Below, in pieces: positions 36,364-46,656 of a DNA stretch of 64,000 nucleotides. The position numbers and the translations under genes were made by a program. Position 1 is the first letter of the stretch, and every line of letters begins with the position of its first letter. The notes beneath the pieces are model-generated. The model ran no database searches, was not told the origin of the DNA, and saw nothing but the letters and a program-made list of their open reading frames with translations. Origin of the DNA: Cheiracanthium punctorium (lineage: Eukaryota > Arthropoda > Arachnida > Araneae > Cheiracanthiidae); assembly GCA_038373885.1 (NCBI GenBank), contig JAWZYV010011898.1, positions 372,001 to 436,000 on the forward strand. The letters run 5' to 3'.

Positions 36364-36890
36364 CTGGCAGATGGTTATTAATTTAATTTCAAGAACAGTA
36401 GATTTTTTTAAATAAAAAGTCAAATATTTTAAAGGCCTGATTAATTTCACTTTCACATTGCCAATTCAAATGGAAAGTGTAGTATCTCTTATTGCTGCAA
36501 TATAGGAAAATGGAACAAAAAAAAGTAAAAAGAACATGGTTTATGTGTTTTATTAAACTAAATTCTGAGTTTTGTTTTAAATGTAAAATATTTGGAAAAA
36601 GAAAAAAAAAACTTTTCCACAACAGAATAAAAATTTGCGAACTGCTCAAAATATTAACGAAGTCCTGGCAGATGGTTATTAATTTAATTTCAAGAACAAT
36701 AGATTTTTTAAATAAAAAGTCAAATATTTTAAAGGCCTGATTAATTTAACTTTCACATCGCCAATTCAAATGGAAAGTGTATTATCTCTTATTGCTACAA
36801 TATATCAAAATGGAACAGCAAAAAAAAGTAAAAAGAACATGGCTTATGTATGGCTTATGAATTGTATAAATTAAATTCTGAGTTTTGTTT
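36364..36890. repeat. 301-bp tandem duplication
   Basis: A segment starting ctggcagatggttattaat at 36364 is repeated at 36665. About 180 bases match closely (including aaaggcctgattaattt and gccaattcaaatggaaagtg). The later phrase aaattctgagttttgtttt also recurs at the same spacing. The second unit ends abruptly at about 36890, where the shared ~95-bp segment starts. Confidence 0.8.
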
Positions 36891-36892
36891 TC

Positions 36893-36990
36893 CTACGTCA
36901 CATCGTAGCAACCAGTCCGGCAACACTTTTTTCCAGAACACACTAACGTTCATCTGAAGACGGTGATTGGCGGAATATGTGGCTTTGTCC
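36893..36990 (+). repeat. Second copy of the shared ~95-bp segment
   Basis: Matches 25837-25930 from the cgtcacatcgtagcaacc start to ttggcggaatatg. It sits just upstream of a splice-donor-like catgtaagt (37096) that precedes the hAT gene, so here it could serve as promoter and 5' UTR. Confidence 0.6.
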
Positions 36991-38559
36991 CGGTACCAAT
37001 ATCTGATACGAAGAGAATCAGGCCGTTGTCTGTTTACTTAAAACTCACGGGTGAGGTGACGACTGCACGCTACATGTAGCCTTCCTTGAATTAACATGTA
37101 AGTACTTTTTAATTTGTTTCATATTGTATTAATTTTTTTAAATTAGTTTTTGAGAATGGTGGCTCTAAATGTTACCCATAAAAGATCCTGAAACAGGAAT
37201 GTGGCAATAATAAATATTACCAATAACATTCACTTGATTCCTAAGAATATTTTAATGTAATTAATTTGTCAAGATATCACTACCAATATTTTGGCTATAT
37301 ATCTCTTGTTTGGGGATTAAATTTATGTGGCCCCTGATGATAAACAAGTACCTTAAAATTGTGTCAGCAATTTATTTCATGGATAAAACAATTTATAAGC
37401 CTCATATTTACTTTCAGATTTTATCATCATAGGAAGATGTAATTTTTTAAATGAATGGTTAAGAAAGACTGATGATGATGGCAATCAAGTTTCAGACTGG
37501 GGGAAGAGAGAAAACAATAATTTGTTTTGCTTTGTCTGTGAGAACACAGTATCTATTGAAAAGGTGTTTTATGCAATCGGGCAACATTACAAAACCGAGA
37601 AGCATAATTACAAAACCGAGAAGCATAAGAGTAGTTTTCAATCGAAGAAAAATTGCAGCAAAGCATCATTCAGTTTAAGTTTGCAGTTCAGCCATGAATC
37701 AGCTCTTGTAGCTGAACTTTAATGGAGCATGAAAACTGTCGCAGCAGATTTTTCTGCTCAGTCATGTGCAGGAATTGCAAATCTGTTCAAAACAATGTTC
37801 CCAACTCCTGGTGCAGTTCCTCAGCAATTTTCTTTAAGTCCCACTAAATTGGTATATCTTTTGACTGATGCATTGGCCCCTTATTTTCGAGATTTGTTTT
37901 TAATGGAAGTAAAGTCAAGTGTTTTTAGTTTACAATTCGATGAAACGACCAATAATGCAGTCCACAAAGAGCTGCAAACACAGTTAAGGTATTGGTCTGA
38001 AGCTACAGGAGAAGTCTGTAATAGACATCTAGAAAGTTTTTATATGGGACATGCAACAGCTGAAGAACTGTTATCGAATATAATTTTAGCAATAGAAAAT
38101 GCTGATTTATCCTTGACAAAATTGTTAATGTTAGGAAGTGACGGTCCAAATGTTAACAAGAAAATATTCCAATTGATGAATGATAAAGTCAAATCACTAA
38201 GGTAAAAAGTACTTGTTAACATCAGGTTTTGTAACATTCACATGATGCATAATGCATTTCAAAAGGGTCTGGAAGAACTGGGGTACGATGCGTCAGACTT
38301 GATTATAAGCCTTTATTACTATTTTAAAGACTGGCCTTCCTGCTGTGAAGACTTTAACAACATTCAATGTACCAAAGGGTTAAAACAAGTACACTTCATC
38401 AAACATGTTCAGACACAATGGCTAACTCTCCAAACATCTGCTGATAGAGTTTTGGAACAATGGGATGCAGTAGTTGAATATTTCTTAAAATATATACCAT
38501 CAAAACAAGAAAGATTAATGGGTACCCTAATAGCACAACCGTTCCCTGTGACTGAAATG

Positions 38560-38865
38560 CGACCACACGATACTGTCATAATAGAGTTACAAACAGTCGC
38601 CGCGACTCCGCAGCAAAGTCACCCCTGAGTCCCTATGTCCTCTCGCTGAGTAGTCACATTGCGACCCTTCAGAGAAGTCGCTTTGGGACAGTTTTGCGAC
38701 AGCGAAAAAATGCGGAGAAAAAGAGTTACCGAGAACATGCACTAGATGGCAGCACCAAACTCCCAGGCAAGGAAATGCTCAGATCCAGTATTGAACCCTC
38801 AACACACTGTTTCGTAGGCCAGCATCTTACCTCAACGCTGTGATTACCTTGCTCAGGTTGCTTTA
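38560..38865 (-). repeat. tRNA-derived SINE inside the hAT gene
   Basis: The minus strand has GAGGTAAGATGCTGGCCTAC as an A-box/anticodon-like region and GAGGGTTCAATACTGG as a B box. These are followed by a body of about 220 bases with paired gtcgc/gcgac words. It sits at the point where hAT coding sequence is lost. The exact ends and target duplication are not clear. Confidence 0.5.
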
Positions 38866-39313
38866 AAAGTAAACTGATTGCTGCAATAGCTAGTTCTGGC
38901 ATGGCTTCTTTTGGAAATTTAAAAATTTTCTGGAGTATTTTATAAATGGAGGGAAAATACCATAATTAATAAATATAAATTAAAAATCTTGGAAATCTTT
39001 CTTTTTCCACATAAATTATTTTCAGGAGATAATGTGCTGTTTTATTTAAATATTCATCCGAAAAAACTAATGATTTATCGAAATTTTTTATTTGGTTATG
39101 AAATAAATTTTGTAATGTGCGACATGTGGGGTTTGATATATATTAAGGTATGAGGGATAAGATTTATATTTTTGCTGTATTTTGCCTAAAAGGGATTTCA
39201 TATAAAAATAAATAAAATTAATTGGAAAAACATGCATTAGATAAAATAAAGTATTTATGACTTAGACCTATAGTTTTACCACAAAAATTTCCTAGTGGAA
39301 CTTTCAAACATAC

Positions 39314-39486
39314 CAGGGACGTATTTAAAGGGGGGGGGGGGTTCCGGGCCCATCTGAAAACTCAAAGCAATTATAAAAAAACAGCAATTTTGAGACATTT
39401 GTATTTACTCTAGTAACAATAAGGTTTAAAATACCGTATAGTTCCCCTCCCCCCCCATCCGAAATTTAAACCTACATACGCTATCG
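39314..39486. mobile_element. hAT MITE with exact target duplication
   Basis: Starts CAGGGACGTATTTAAAGG with an 11-base G run and ends in an imperfect inverse (cctacatacgctatcg). The flanks are the perfect 8-mer aaacatac at 39306-39313 and 39487-39494. 173 bp, non-coding. The right duplication includes the first base of the Tc1-like end at 39494. Confidence 0.8.
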
Positions 39487-39493
39487 AAACATA

Positions 39494-39890
39494 CACTCAT
39501 GTCCATAAATTAAGGATAATGAAGTTCAGGCAAAGAAAGAGAAAGAAGCAAAACAAATTTGACTTATTTGTAAAGTCTATTTATTAAACAAAAAGTAAAG
39601 AGCAAAAAAGATGCTATATGTTTGACATAATTAATAAAAATTGCAAGTTTTACTCCCTTGACCAAATTTCAAAAAAGAACCTATTTACAAAAAACAGTAT
39701 AACATGGTTAGTAGGATGGTTAATACGGAGTATGTCTCCCGGACAATGCAATACAGGCCTGACAACGCCTAGGCATGACGAGTATCAAATGATCAATCTG
39801 ATCTTGGGGAATATTACACCACTCATCAAGCAACTGGTCACAAATAAACTTCACAGTGACCACACAGTAGATTCACATCACTCACAAGTC
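39494..39890 (-). mobile_element. Tc1-like transposon, 3' part
   Basis: The minus strand at 39715-39880 reads EWCNIPQDQIDHLI, then MPRRCQACIALSGRHTPY and a stop. This is the typical Tc1-family transposase C-terminus (MPRRC...GGHTxY). Downstream the element ends at 39494 with CACTCATGTCCATAAATTAA beside TA. Only the last ~60 codons and the 3' end remain. Confidence 0.75.
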
Positions 39891-41179
39891 ACAATGCGAA
39901 AAAATAATCCCCCTTCTAAAAAAGAAAACAATTAAATTGGAGCTTATGTTTATTAAGTCAAGTTCATCCTTATTTACTAAATTCACAGGAATGTTTCAAA
40001 GAGAAGAACCCCTGATCCATGCAATACATGATCATATTGATGAAGTTCTTGCAATAATGGGACGCATCTGTCAAAATGAAAGCATTGAAGATTTTAAGGA
40101 AAATGAAACAGAAGATGTTTTTAAATCTGAAAACCTTATTCTTAATAGTGATATGTTCTTTAGTAATGATATTATGACTGGGTTAGCTTCCTTATCAAAA
40201 CAAGAAAAAGAATCTTTCTTATTATCTGTTAAGAAACACTGCTGCAGCAGGTAGTTATATTTTAAAGAAGCAGAAGGAATAAAAAAAATTAAGAATATTT
40301 AGTTGTCTAAATCCGAAAAAAATCAAAGAAAGTGAACTTAATATTATTAAATTACTTATTTACCTGTTGAAGTTAATACTGAAAATCTTGTGGATGAATG
40401 GAATCTCCTTCAGTTTGAAAATTTAGAAGAAACTTAAAGAGTGGATCATTTTTGGAATAGAGTCTTTCAAATAAAAATTGCTAATAGGATTGAATATCCT
40501 GTGCTGACTGAAGTAGTGAAAATTTCTCTAATTCTTGTACATGGTAGTCCTGATATCGAACAAAGATTTTTCAAAATCAAAAAAAGTCATGTTTGAAGAT
40601 CAAACGTCTATGTCGATTAGAACTTTAAATGCCAAATTAACAGTTCATGATGCATTAAAACAATATCAGAATAGACCAGAGCTCGCACCAATACCAAAAA
40701 AATTACTTTCACTAGGTAGTGCATCATGTAAAAGTTATAAACATCACCTGGAACAAGAAAGATTAAAGAAAGAAGCATGTGAGAAAAAAATAAAGGAAGA
40801 AGAAGAGCGTAAAGCTCTTAGAAAAAGATGAAAAACCTTAGTGAAAAGAAAAGATATCGACAAGTTTAAAGATGAACTGAAAGTTGAAAAAGAGAAAGAA
40901 AACAGTTAGGCTTCTAAGTTAGGCGGAAAGTTAAGGCTTCTAATAAACTTCTTGGAGAAGCTAATAAAAGACTGAAAAAAGCTCTAGATAAAGGTGACTA
41001 TACTGAAGTAAAATTAGTGCAAACCACATGTTAGAAGGTTTAGTGAAATCCAATGAAGAATGTATGGGCAGTCGCAAGGTTGTACAATCGATCAAAAAGA
41101 AAATAGAAAAAAGAAAGGATACCATAATTACAAAGTTTTCTGCAAAGAAACCCAAAACTAATTTAATTATGTTCTAAGA

Positions 41180-42085
41180 ATTTTTAAAGTGTCTTATAAT
41201 TTTAATGATAACTTCCCAATTGATATACTTAGACATGAAATAATATTATATATATTCCCATACTTGAATCTTTAAATGGAAATAAGATGTAAATCCTTCA
41301 TTTTCTATCAATTTCAATAAAAAACTTCTGGCCACTTAGACTTTTTCTTTCACCATCCCCTCCCTTCCTTTTATTATTTAGGAAGATAATCTTTTGATCA
41401 ATAGATTTTAACTGGATTTAGAATGCAAAAAGGTAAGTGTTTCACAAATCAGTAATTTATCATTCAGAGTTTCACATTAAATTCAAAATATGTAATGAAG
41501 TTTGAAAAATATACGATGTGAGGTTTCAAGCCTGGGGGTCAAGTTTGGGGCCTTAATTTGGGGCTACATTTAAGCTAATGCTTTTGTTTTGCATATGGCT
41601 TAAAAAAGAATTTATGCCTTTGTTTATTTGTGCAGATAAGTATTTTTGTTTTATTTGTAAGTACAGCTAAGTTAAAATAATTTTGCATGAGTCTACAAGA
41701 ATGTAGTTTAAGCTTTGTTTAGTTATTATGAGAGCCAGGATTACATCTAATTATGTGTGTTAGTAATCATTTCCAGAATAATGTTACACATTTGCTTAAT
41801 GAAATCTTTCAATTTTATTTCTTTGTGAACAATAAGTGTGTATTAGGGAACTCATTTCTGCTAACTGAATAAATTATGCAGTGGAACTCTCAATTTTGTA
41901 TCTTTCAAAATATTCAATTCAAAAATAATGTATGAAAACTTAAAAGTGGTTTAGTGAAGTTTTATATTATTCATGTGAGAATATTTTCACTGTGTTTACT
42001 TCAGTGTAAAGGACATAAGAAGTGGGAGATGTAAAATTGAGGTTGTATTTCAGAGGAAATTTTTTATTCCTTTAAAAATGACCAT
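41180..42085. other. Gene-free stretch after the hAT gene
   Basis: AT-rich sequence with an aataaa-type string at 41316 that could serve the upstream hAT gene. No other feature is supported. Confidence 0.4.
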
Positions 42086-42095
42086 TTATTAAATT

Positions 42096-42941
42096 GTAGT
42101 GATGTAACGAATATTCGACCACTATTCGGTATTCGGCCTATTCAGCTGTTTTGCTGAATATTCGGTAAGCCGAATATTCAGTTGGCCGAATATTCGGTAG
42201 GCCGAATACTGAACACATATTCGGCCGAATATTGCAACATATTCGGCTGAATAATTTCAGAAAGAAGAGAGAAATATATATTTTTTAATGCATTTACAAA
42301 TAATACTGCTTATTTATACTTCAATCATTTAACCTCATAAAATAAAATATCCTAATTCATTGAATTTTAAACTGAATGAAACATAATCTAATGCAATAAT
42401 AATATTACAGAAATGCAGACTTTTCTACTTATTGATGCTACTTGACTTGATTTTTTTAATTTCTTTATTGGATAGGGGTAGAAGGAATTTTTCCAGATCC
42501 TTAATTACAAACATAATTCTGAAAAGCTGTTAAACATGTTTTGCTCAGAGTCTGTAAAACCTAAAACATGATGTGATTATGTATAGTTACCATATTAGTG
42601 ACATTTACCTTAGATTATTTATTAAATTATTCATATCTCAAAATATAATTATGCAGTTATTAGTGTTTAATTTTGTAAAAGATATTTTATCATGACCAAT
42701 ATTTTTTTAGTTTTACAGATAATATACTGTTGTTTGTTTTTAAGTACCTACAAATATTATAAAATGAATTTTAATTAATCTTTATTTAGTAGGTAATTAC
42801 AAAATTGAAAAGCAATATTTTATTTAAAGTTAAAATGAAATTTTAAAAAATGTAATATTCGGCCAATGAATATTCAGTATTCGGCCTAAACTATGAGCCG
42901 AATATTCGGTATTCGGCCAAATCACTATTCGTTACATCTCT
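42096..42941. mobile_element. hAT-like element with AATATTCGGCC arrays
   Basis: The ends agtgatgtaacgaatattcg and the inverted agagatgtaacgaatagtg match. The flanks attaaatt (42088-42095) and attaaata (42942-42949) agree at 7 of 8. Just inside both ends are many copies of gccgaatattcggt, itself palindromic, about eight on the left (42120-42250) and five on the right (42855-42925). The middle is AT-rich and non-coding. Borders are accurate to about two bases. Confidence 0.7.
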
Positions 42942-43030
42942 ATTAAATAGTTCCTTTTTGGACCCTTTTTCTTAGAGATGGTCCCTTTTTCCCTTTTTTT
43001 TTTAATAGAAAATTTGGTGGGAGCCCTGTA

Positions 43031-43110
43031 CTTACTAGCTGAAGTACCCATTGTTGACGGATTAGTACTGAATACAAATTTCTAAAAAGCAAGAACTTTC
43101 GTCAGCATTG
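43031..43110 (+). repeat. Truncated copy of the 18.95-kb retroposon start
   Basis: From actagctgaagtaccc to cgtcagcattgtagta it follows the beginning of the 18954 element closely, then stops. The following ~100 bases are CpG-rich (tgcgtcgttcgcgccgg), unlike the surroundings. Confidence 0.7.
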
Positions 43111-43862
43111 TAGTATGCTTTTCACACTTGCGTCGTTCGCGCCGGTTTGACGACGCTCGCGCTAGTTGGATTTTTCGCTCGCGCCATTTGTGTTCACACT
43201 TGAAACGATTTGTCCTGGGTTACGAGATTTTAGTGGGTTGCTCGATTTGGCTTGCTATCTCTTTTGGCTGATAAGAAAGATATTATTAAATAATTCACTT
43301 CAGTTCAAGAACACTTTGCATATTTATCTTAATAGAAATCAAATTTTTAAGAATATAAAAAACATATTAAAAATTTCCCTTATTTGATTTTTTATTTCAT
43401 GAATGGTTTCTAATTATTTTAATTGTGAAAAAAATATTTTTAGAATCAGATAAAAGTATTTTGTAATTTCAGACCATGTTCAGATTGCTTGACTCTTGAG
43501 GTGGCAGGTGGCGAATGTAAATAAACAATGTATATCCACAATGCAATGCATTCATAAAATAAACATCGATTTTGTCTATACTGTGTCGATTACGATTTAC
43601 TGGATTTTTTTCTTTCTTTTTTCAAGGAAAAATAATATAATACTCAAAAGGAGTTTTATTGGGAGGATAAATATTAAAATCTACTCTTTTGTTTCTAAAG
43701 GATAAAATTATTCATTATAATAACTAGATAGCTATAATATTAAATGAAGTTCAATAATCATTACCATTTGAATAGTTATTAATCATTTATCCTTACTCTT
43801 TAATTTTAGATAACTGCACTCATTTGGCAATTCACTTAAAAATTAAAATGTGGAATGCTATA

Positions 43863-43994
43863 CAGGGGCGTAGCCAGGGGGGGGGAATTCAGGATATATC
43901 CCCCCCCCCGAAAATTTTATATTAGTATTGAAATTCCGTCTATTTATACACATATTCCCCCCCCCCCCGAAAAATTTTCCTGGCTACGCGCCTG
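43863..43994. mobile_element. 132-bp hAT MITE with exact target duplication
   Basis: Terminal repeats CAGGGGCGTAGCCAGG and (inverted) CAGGCGCGTAGCCAGG differ at one of 16 bases. The flanking 8-mer atgctata is identical on both sides (43855-43862, 43995-44002). G and C homopolymers lie just inside both ends and again in the middle. Among the clearest elements in the window. Confidence 0.92.
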
Positions 43995-44063
43995 ATGCTA
44001 TAAGCAATATTCTAAGAAGTATCACTACCTTCTCCCCATTTTCTCTTTCAACAATTATGATTC

Positions 44064-44228
44064 CAGTGGCGTATGCAAGGGGGGAGGTTGAACCCCGCCC
44101 CCCCCCTTTGTCAAAAAATTTTTTAACAAAATGTCCATAAATTTTCATTTTTTAGCTTAAATACTATGCATTTTAACGCAAAGTTATGTCTATAACCCCC
44201 CCTTGAAGGAAGTCTGCATACGCCACTG
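44064..44228. mobile_element. 165-bp hAT MITE of a second subfamily
   Basis: Terminal repeats CAGTGGCGTATGCA are identical at both ends over 14 bases. Flanks are tatgattc and taaaattc (6 of 8), consistent with an older 8-bp duplication. It lies 70 bp from the 43.9-kb MITE, but the end sequences differ after base 10. Confidence 0.85.
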
Positions 44229-44685
44229 TAAAATTCTATTTACTCTGAAGATTTCTGTGACTATTTCTGGTTATAAGATTTAAATGAGACTAATGTTTTA
44301 GTCGTTAAAAATCTTTACTACTACATTTGTATTTTGAGTGAACAGTGAAAATGTGCTTTAGCCTACCACTTGGCGATTGTCAACAAACTGGTGAGTTGGC
44401 ACTTTTCTGTGGAACGTCTCTGGGATTTGAACCTCTTCTGCTCTGCTTAGTTCATAATCTCTGGGTTCCAATAATTTTGACTTTTCTCGTTCGGCAACAC
44501 GTATGGGACACTAAAGGCTGTGAGATTCAGCTACAGAGGAAGCACGCTTGATTTTTGTGATTATTTTCTTAAGATGCAGAAACATAAACAAAATGGTGAT
44601 TTAGGAAAACGAAATATTTTTTTTTAATGGAACAACTATTTAAAGGAAAAATAACAAACTATTAAAAACAAAAGAGGAAGGGCCC
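44229..44685. other. Unassigned stretch
   Basis: Includes a possible Pol III-type B box on the minus strand near 44430 (ggttcaaatcc) without a convincing A box. No gene is supported. Confidence 0.3.
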
Positions 44686-44689
44686 CTCG

Positions 44690-44965
44690 AAAATATGCTA
44701 ATGCTGGTCATTTGCGAGACACAAAAAAACATCAGTGGGTCCGGCTATCACTTTAGGGGCCCCCTGGAATATAAGCTAACACTTGCCCTTTGCGAGACCC
44801 AAAAAAACATCAGTGGGTCCGGTCATCACTTTAGGCAGCCCCCTGAAAAATATGCTAATGCTGGTCATTTGCGAGACACAAAAGAAACATCAGTGGGTCC
44901 GGCCATCACTTTAGGGGCCACCCGGAAAATAAGCTAACACTTGCCCTTTGCGAGACCCAAGACAT
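44690..44965. repeat. ~78-bp tandem repeat with two alternating monomers
   Basis: Four units begin near 44693, 44769, 44850 and 44928. Units 1 and 3 read tatgctaatgctggtcattt; units 2 and 4 read ataagctaacacttgccctt. All share ttgcgagac and the first three share catcagtgggtccgg and atcactttagg. So the array is a dimer of about 157 bp repeated twice. It starts and ends sharply. Confidence 0.85.
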
Positions 44966-45334
44966 CAGTCAAATGGTGTGAAAAACAACTGGATATGAAT
45001 CATAATACAGTTGTAGATTAGAACAACTACTTGAGAGAAGTTTGTGTATCAGTATTAACAGAAATATGAGTAAAAAAAAAATCAGTGGTCTTGAAAAAGT
45101 AGTTGAGATAGATGAGAGCTTATTTACAGAACGAAAGAACAATGTCGGAATTAGAGGCGTACAACAATATAAAACATCATTTACAGTTTGTCAAAATTCC
45201 ATGCAATTCGCTGCAGTAATTATATTTTTACAGTATCATGTAATCAAAAATTAACGTAAATTAAGATCACAAATTAAACAATCCATTAAGACGGTTTGGA
45301 AAACAAACCATTATTTATTCAATGAAATTATCAC

Positions 45335-45870
45335 ATGACGTGCTCAATATGCGATCCACCTGATGTAACCACATGCTGAAAATGTAAAACAGCATGGTCC
45401 ACCGTCGCATTTAAAATCTCTGGTGTAACACACCTCACGTCTCGTTCTGCTAGATTTCAATTGAGCAAAAGAGGCATGTCGTTCTCTATAAACCATATCT
45501 TTCAGATGTCCCCACAGATAAAAATCACAAGGATTAAGTTCCGGTAAATGTGGGGGCCAAGAGTTGTCGAAACCTCTGCTTATGACTCTGTCCGCACCAA
45601 AGGTATCATGTAGTAATTTTTTAACAATGTTAGCAATGTGAGGGGGTGCTTCATCCTGCATACATACCGTAGTTTCTAAACAATGTCTCTCTTGCAATGC
45701 TGGAATCAATTGTTCTCTCAACATCGCACCGTAGCTAGTCCCTGTAACACTACAGCGTTTGGGACCACTTGGAGTTGGGGTTTTTCACGTTTAGCGTATT
45801 GGTTGCTCGTTCCCCATATCCTGCAATTATAAACATTTATACAACCTGATAGTGTAAAACTCGACACTCT
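45335..45870 (-). pseudogene. Second mariner-type transposase fragment
   Basis: The C-terminal half is readable: SGCINVYNCRIWGTSNQ, then LREQLIPALQERHCLETTV, QDEAPPHIANIVKKLLHD, DRVISRGFDNSWPP and PCDFYLWGHLKDMVYRE. The C-terminus GGSHIEHVM ends at a stop near 45336. The position that is aspartate in the 4.1-5.4 kb copy (SPDL) is glutamate here (LPEL), and the residue after the second catalytic aspartate is also changed. The N-terminal DNA-binding half and the first acidic residue are missing. A frame break near 45718 splits it. Confidence 0.85.
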
Positions 45871-46198
45871 AATCAAACACAAAAGAGACACTGTTAATGG
45901 GAATTGAACAATATTTGCCTCTACCATTCAAAAATTTTTAAGTTCACTATAACCGAAGTCATAGTTCACTAAAACCAAAAAATGCTATGTACATTTCTAA
46001 TGTATGTGAATCAGGACTAAGGAAATGTGTTCACTGTATTTGAAAGTTAACTATATGCCGAGTTGACTGTGTATACCAAATTTCAGCTCAATTGAATGCA
46101 CCATTTAGGTGCTATTGTGTTCACTCCCATACACACACACATAAACCTCATAAAAATAGTATAAATGAATTCAGAAGACCACAAAACGCATAGCTGCC

Positions 46199-46656
46199 AA
46201 CCTTCCAGGAAAAGATTAAGGAACACAACACGTGGTCATAAAATCAGAAATAAGGAACACAGTGCGTGGTCATTAAATGTATGGTTAAATATACAATTAA
46301 AAATCTTACATTAACAGAATTAAATTATCATGTGTAGAGAGATGATGTGCCTATATAATTATTAATTTATAAAAATAAATTATTCTTAACTTATTTCTAC
46401 AAGACTTAAGTGCTTAATGTAATAAATACTTGAAAGAATAAGGTAAATATCATTCAATTAAATTTATTGCCTTATTTACAAGGATAAATGATTTATCAAA
46501 AGCTAAAAATGTACATGTTCTCCCTTTTTTCTTTTAATTTTTAAAAATCCTTACACAGAAGCTGAAAAATGGAACATTTTGGCTTAAAAACGTATTTACG
46601 GAACAAAGCTCAAAAAACGGAACGAATCCGTATAAACGGAACACTTGGTAGCTATG
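46199..46656. mobile_element. 458-bp hAT MITE with exact target duplication
   Basis: Ends CATAGCTGCCAAC and inverted CATAGCTACCAAG, flanked by identical acaaaacg at 46191-46198 and 46657-46664. Inside, ggaacac words and a gtggtcat repeat occur near the left and ggaac words near the right, as subterminal motifs. Non-coding. Confidence 0.88.

Larger units (their letters stand above)
37419..41176 (+). pseudogene. hAT-family transposase gene, broken by insertions
   Basis: A splice-acceptor-like tttactttcag ends at 37418. The frame then reads NFLNEWLRKTDDDGN, a zinc-finger-like CFVC...HYKTEKH (with a 21-bp tandem duplication repeating NYKTEKH), a stop in place of a codon at 37720, then SAQSCAGIANLFKTMFPTPG, LQFDETTNNAVHKELQ, LLMLGSDGPNVNKKIF. 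From 38224 CNIHMMHNAFQKGLEELGY and VQTQWLTLQTSADRVLEQW follow. After a 1.4-kb interruption (about 38530-39930) it resumes KLELMFIKSSSSLFTKFTG, a hAT-type C-terminal dimerisation region (VHGSPDIEQRFF), and a lysine/glutamate-rich coiled coil to a stop near 41176. Family assignment is by overall layout. Confidence 0.75.

Noticed and set aside
44338..44560. tRNA-like SINE
   Set aside because: A good B-box string exists near 44430 but no A box at suitable spacing and no clear ends.
45948..46062. pogo-like inverted words (gttcactataacc, gagttgactgtg)
   Set aside because: Ends do not match well enough to define an element.
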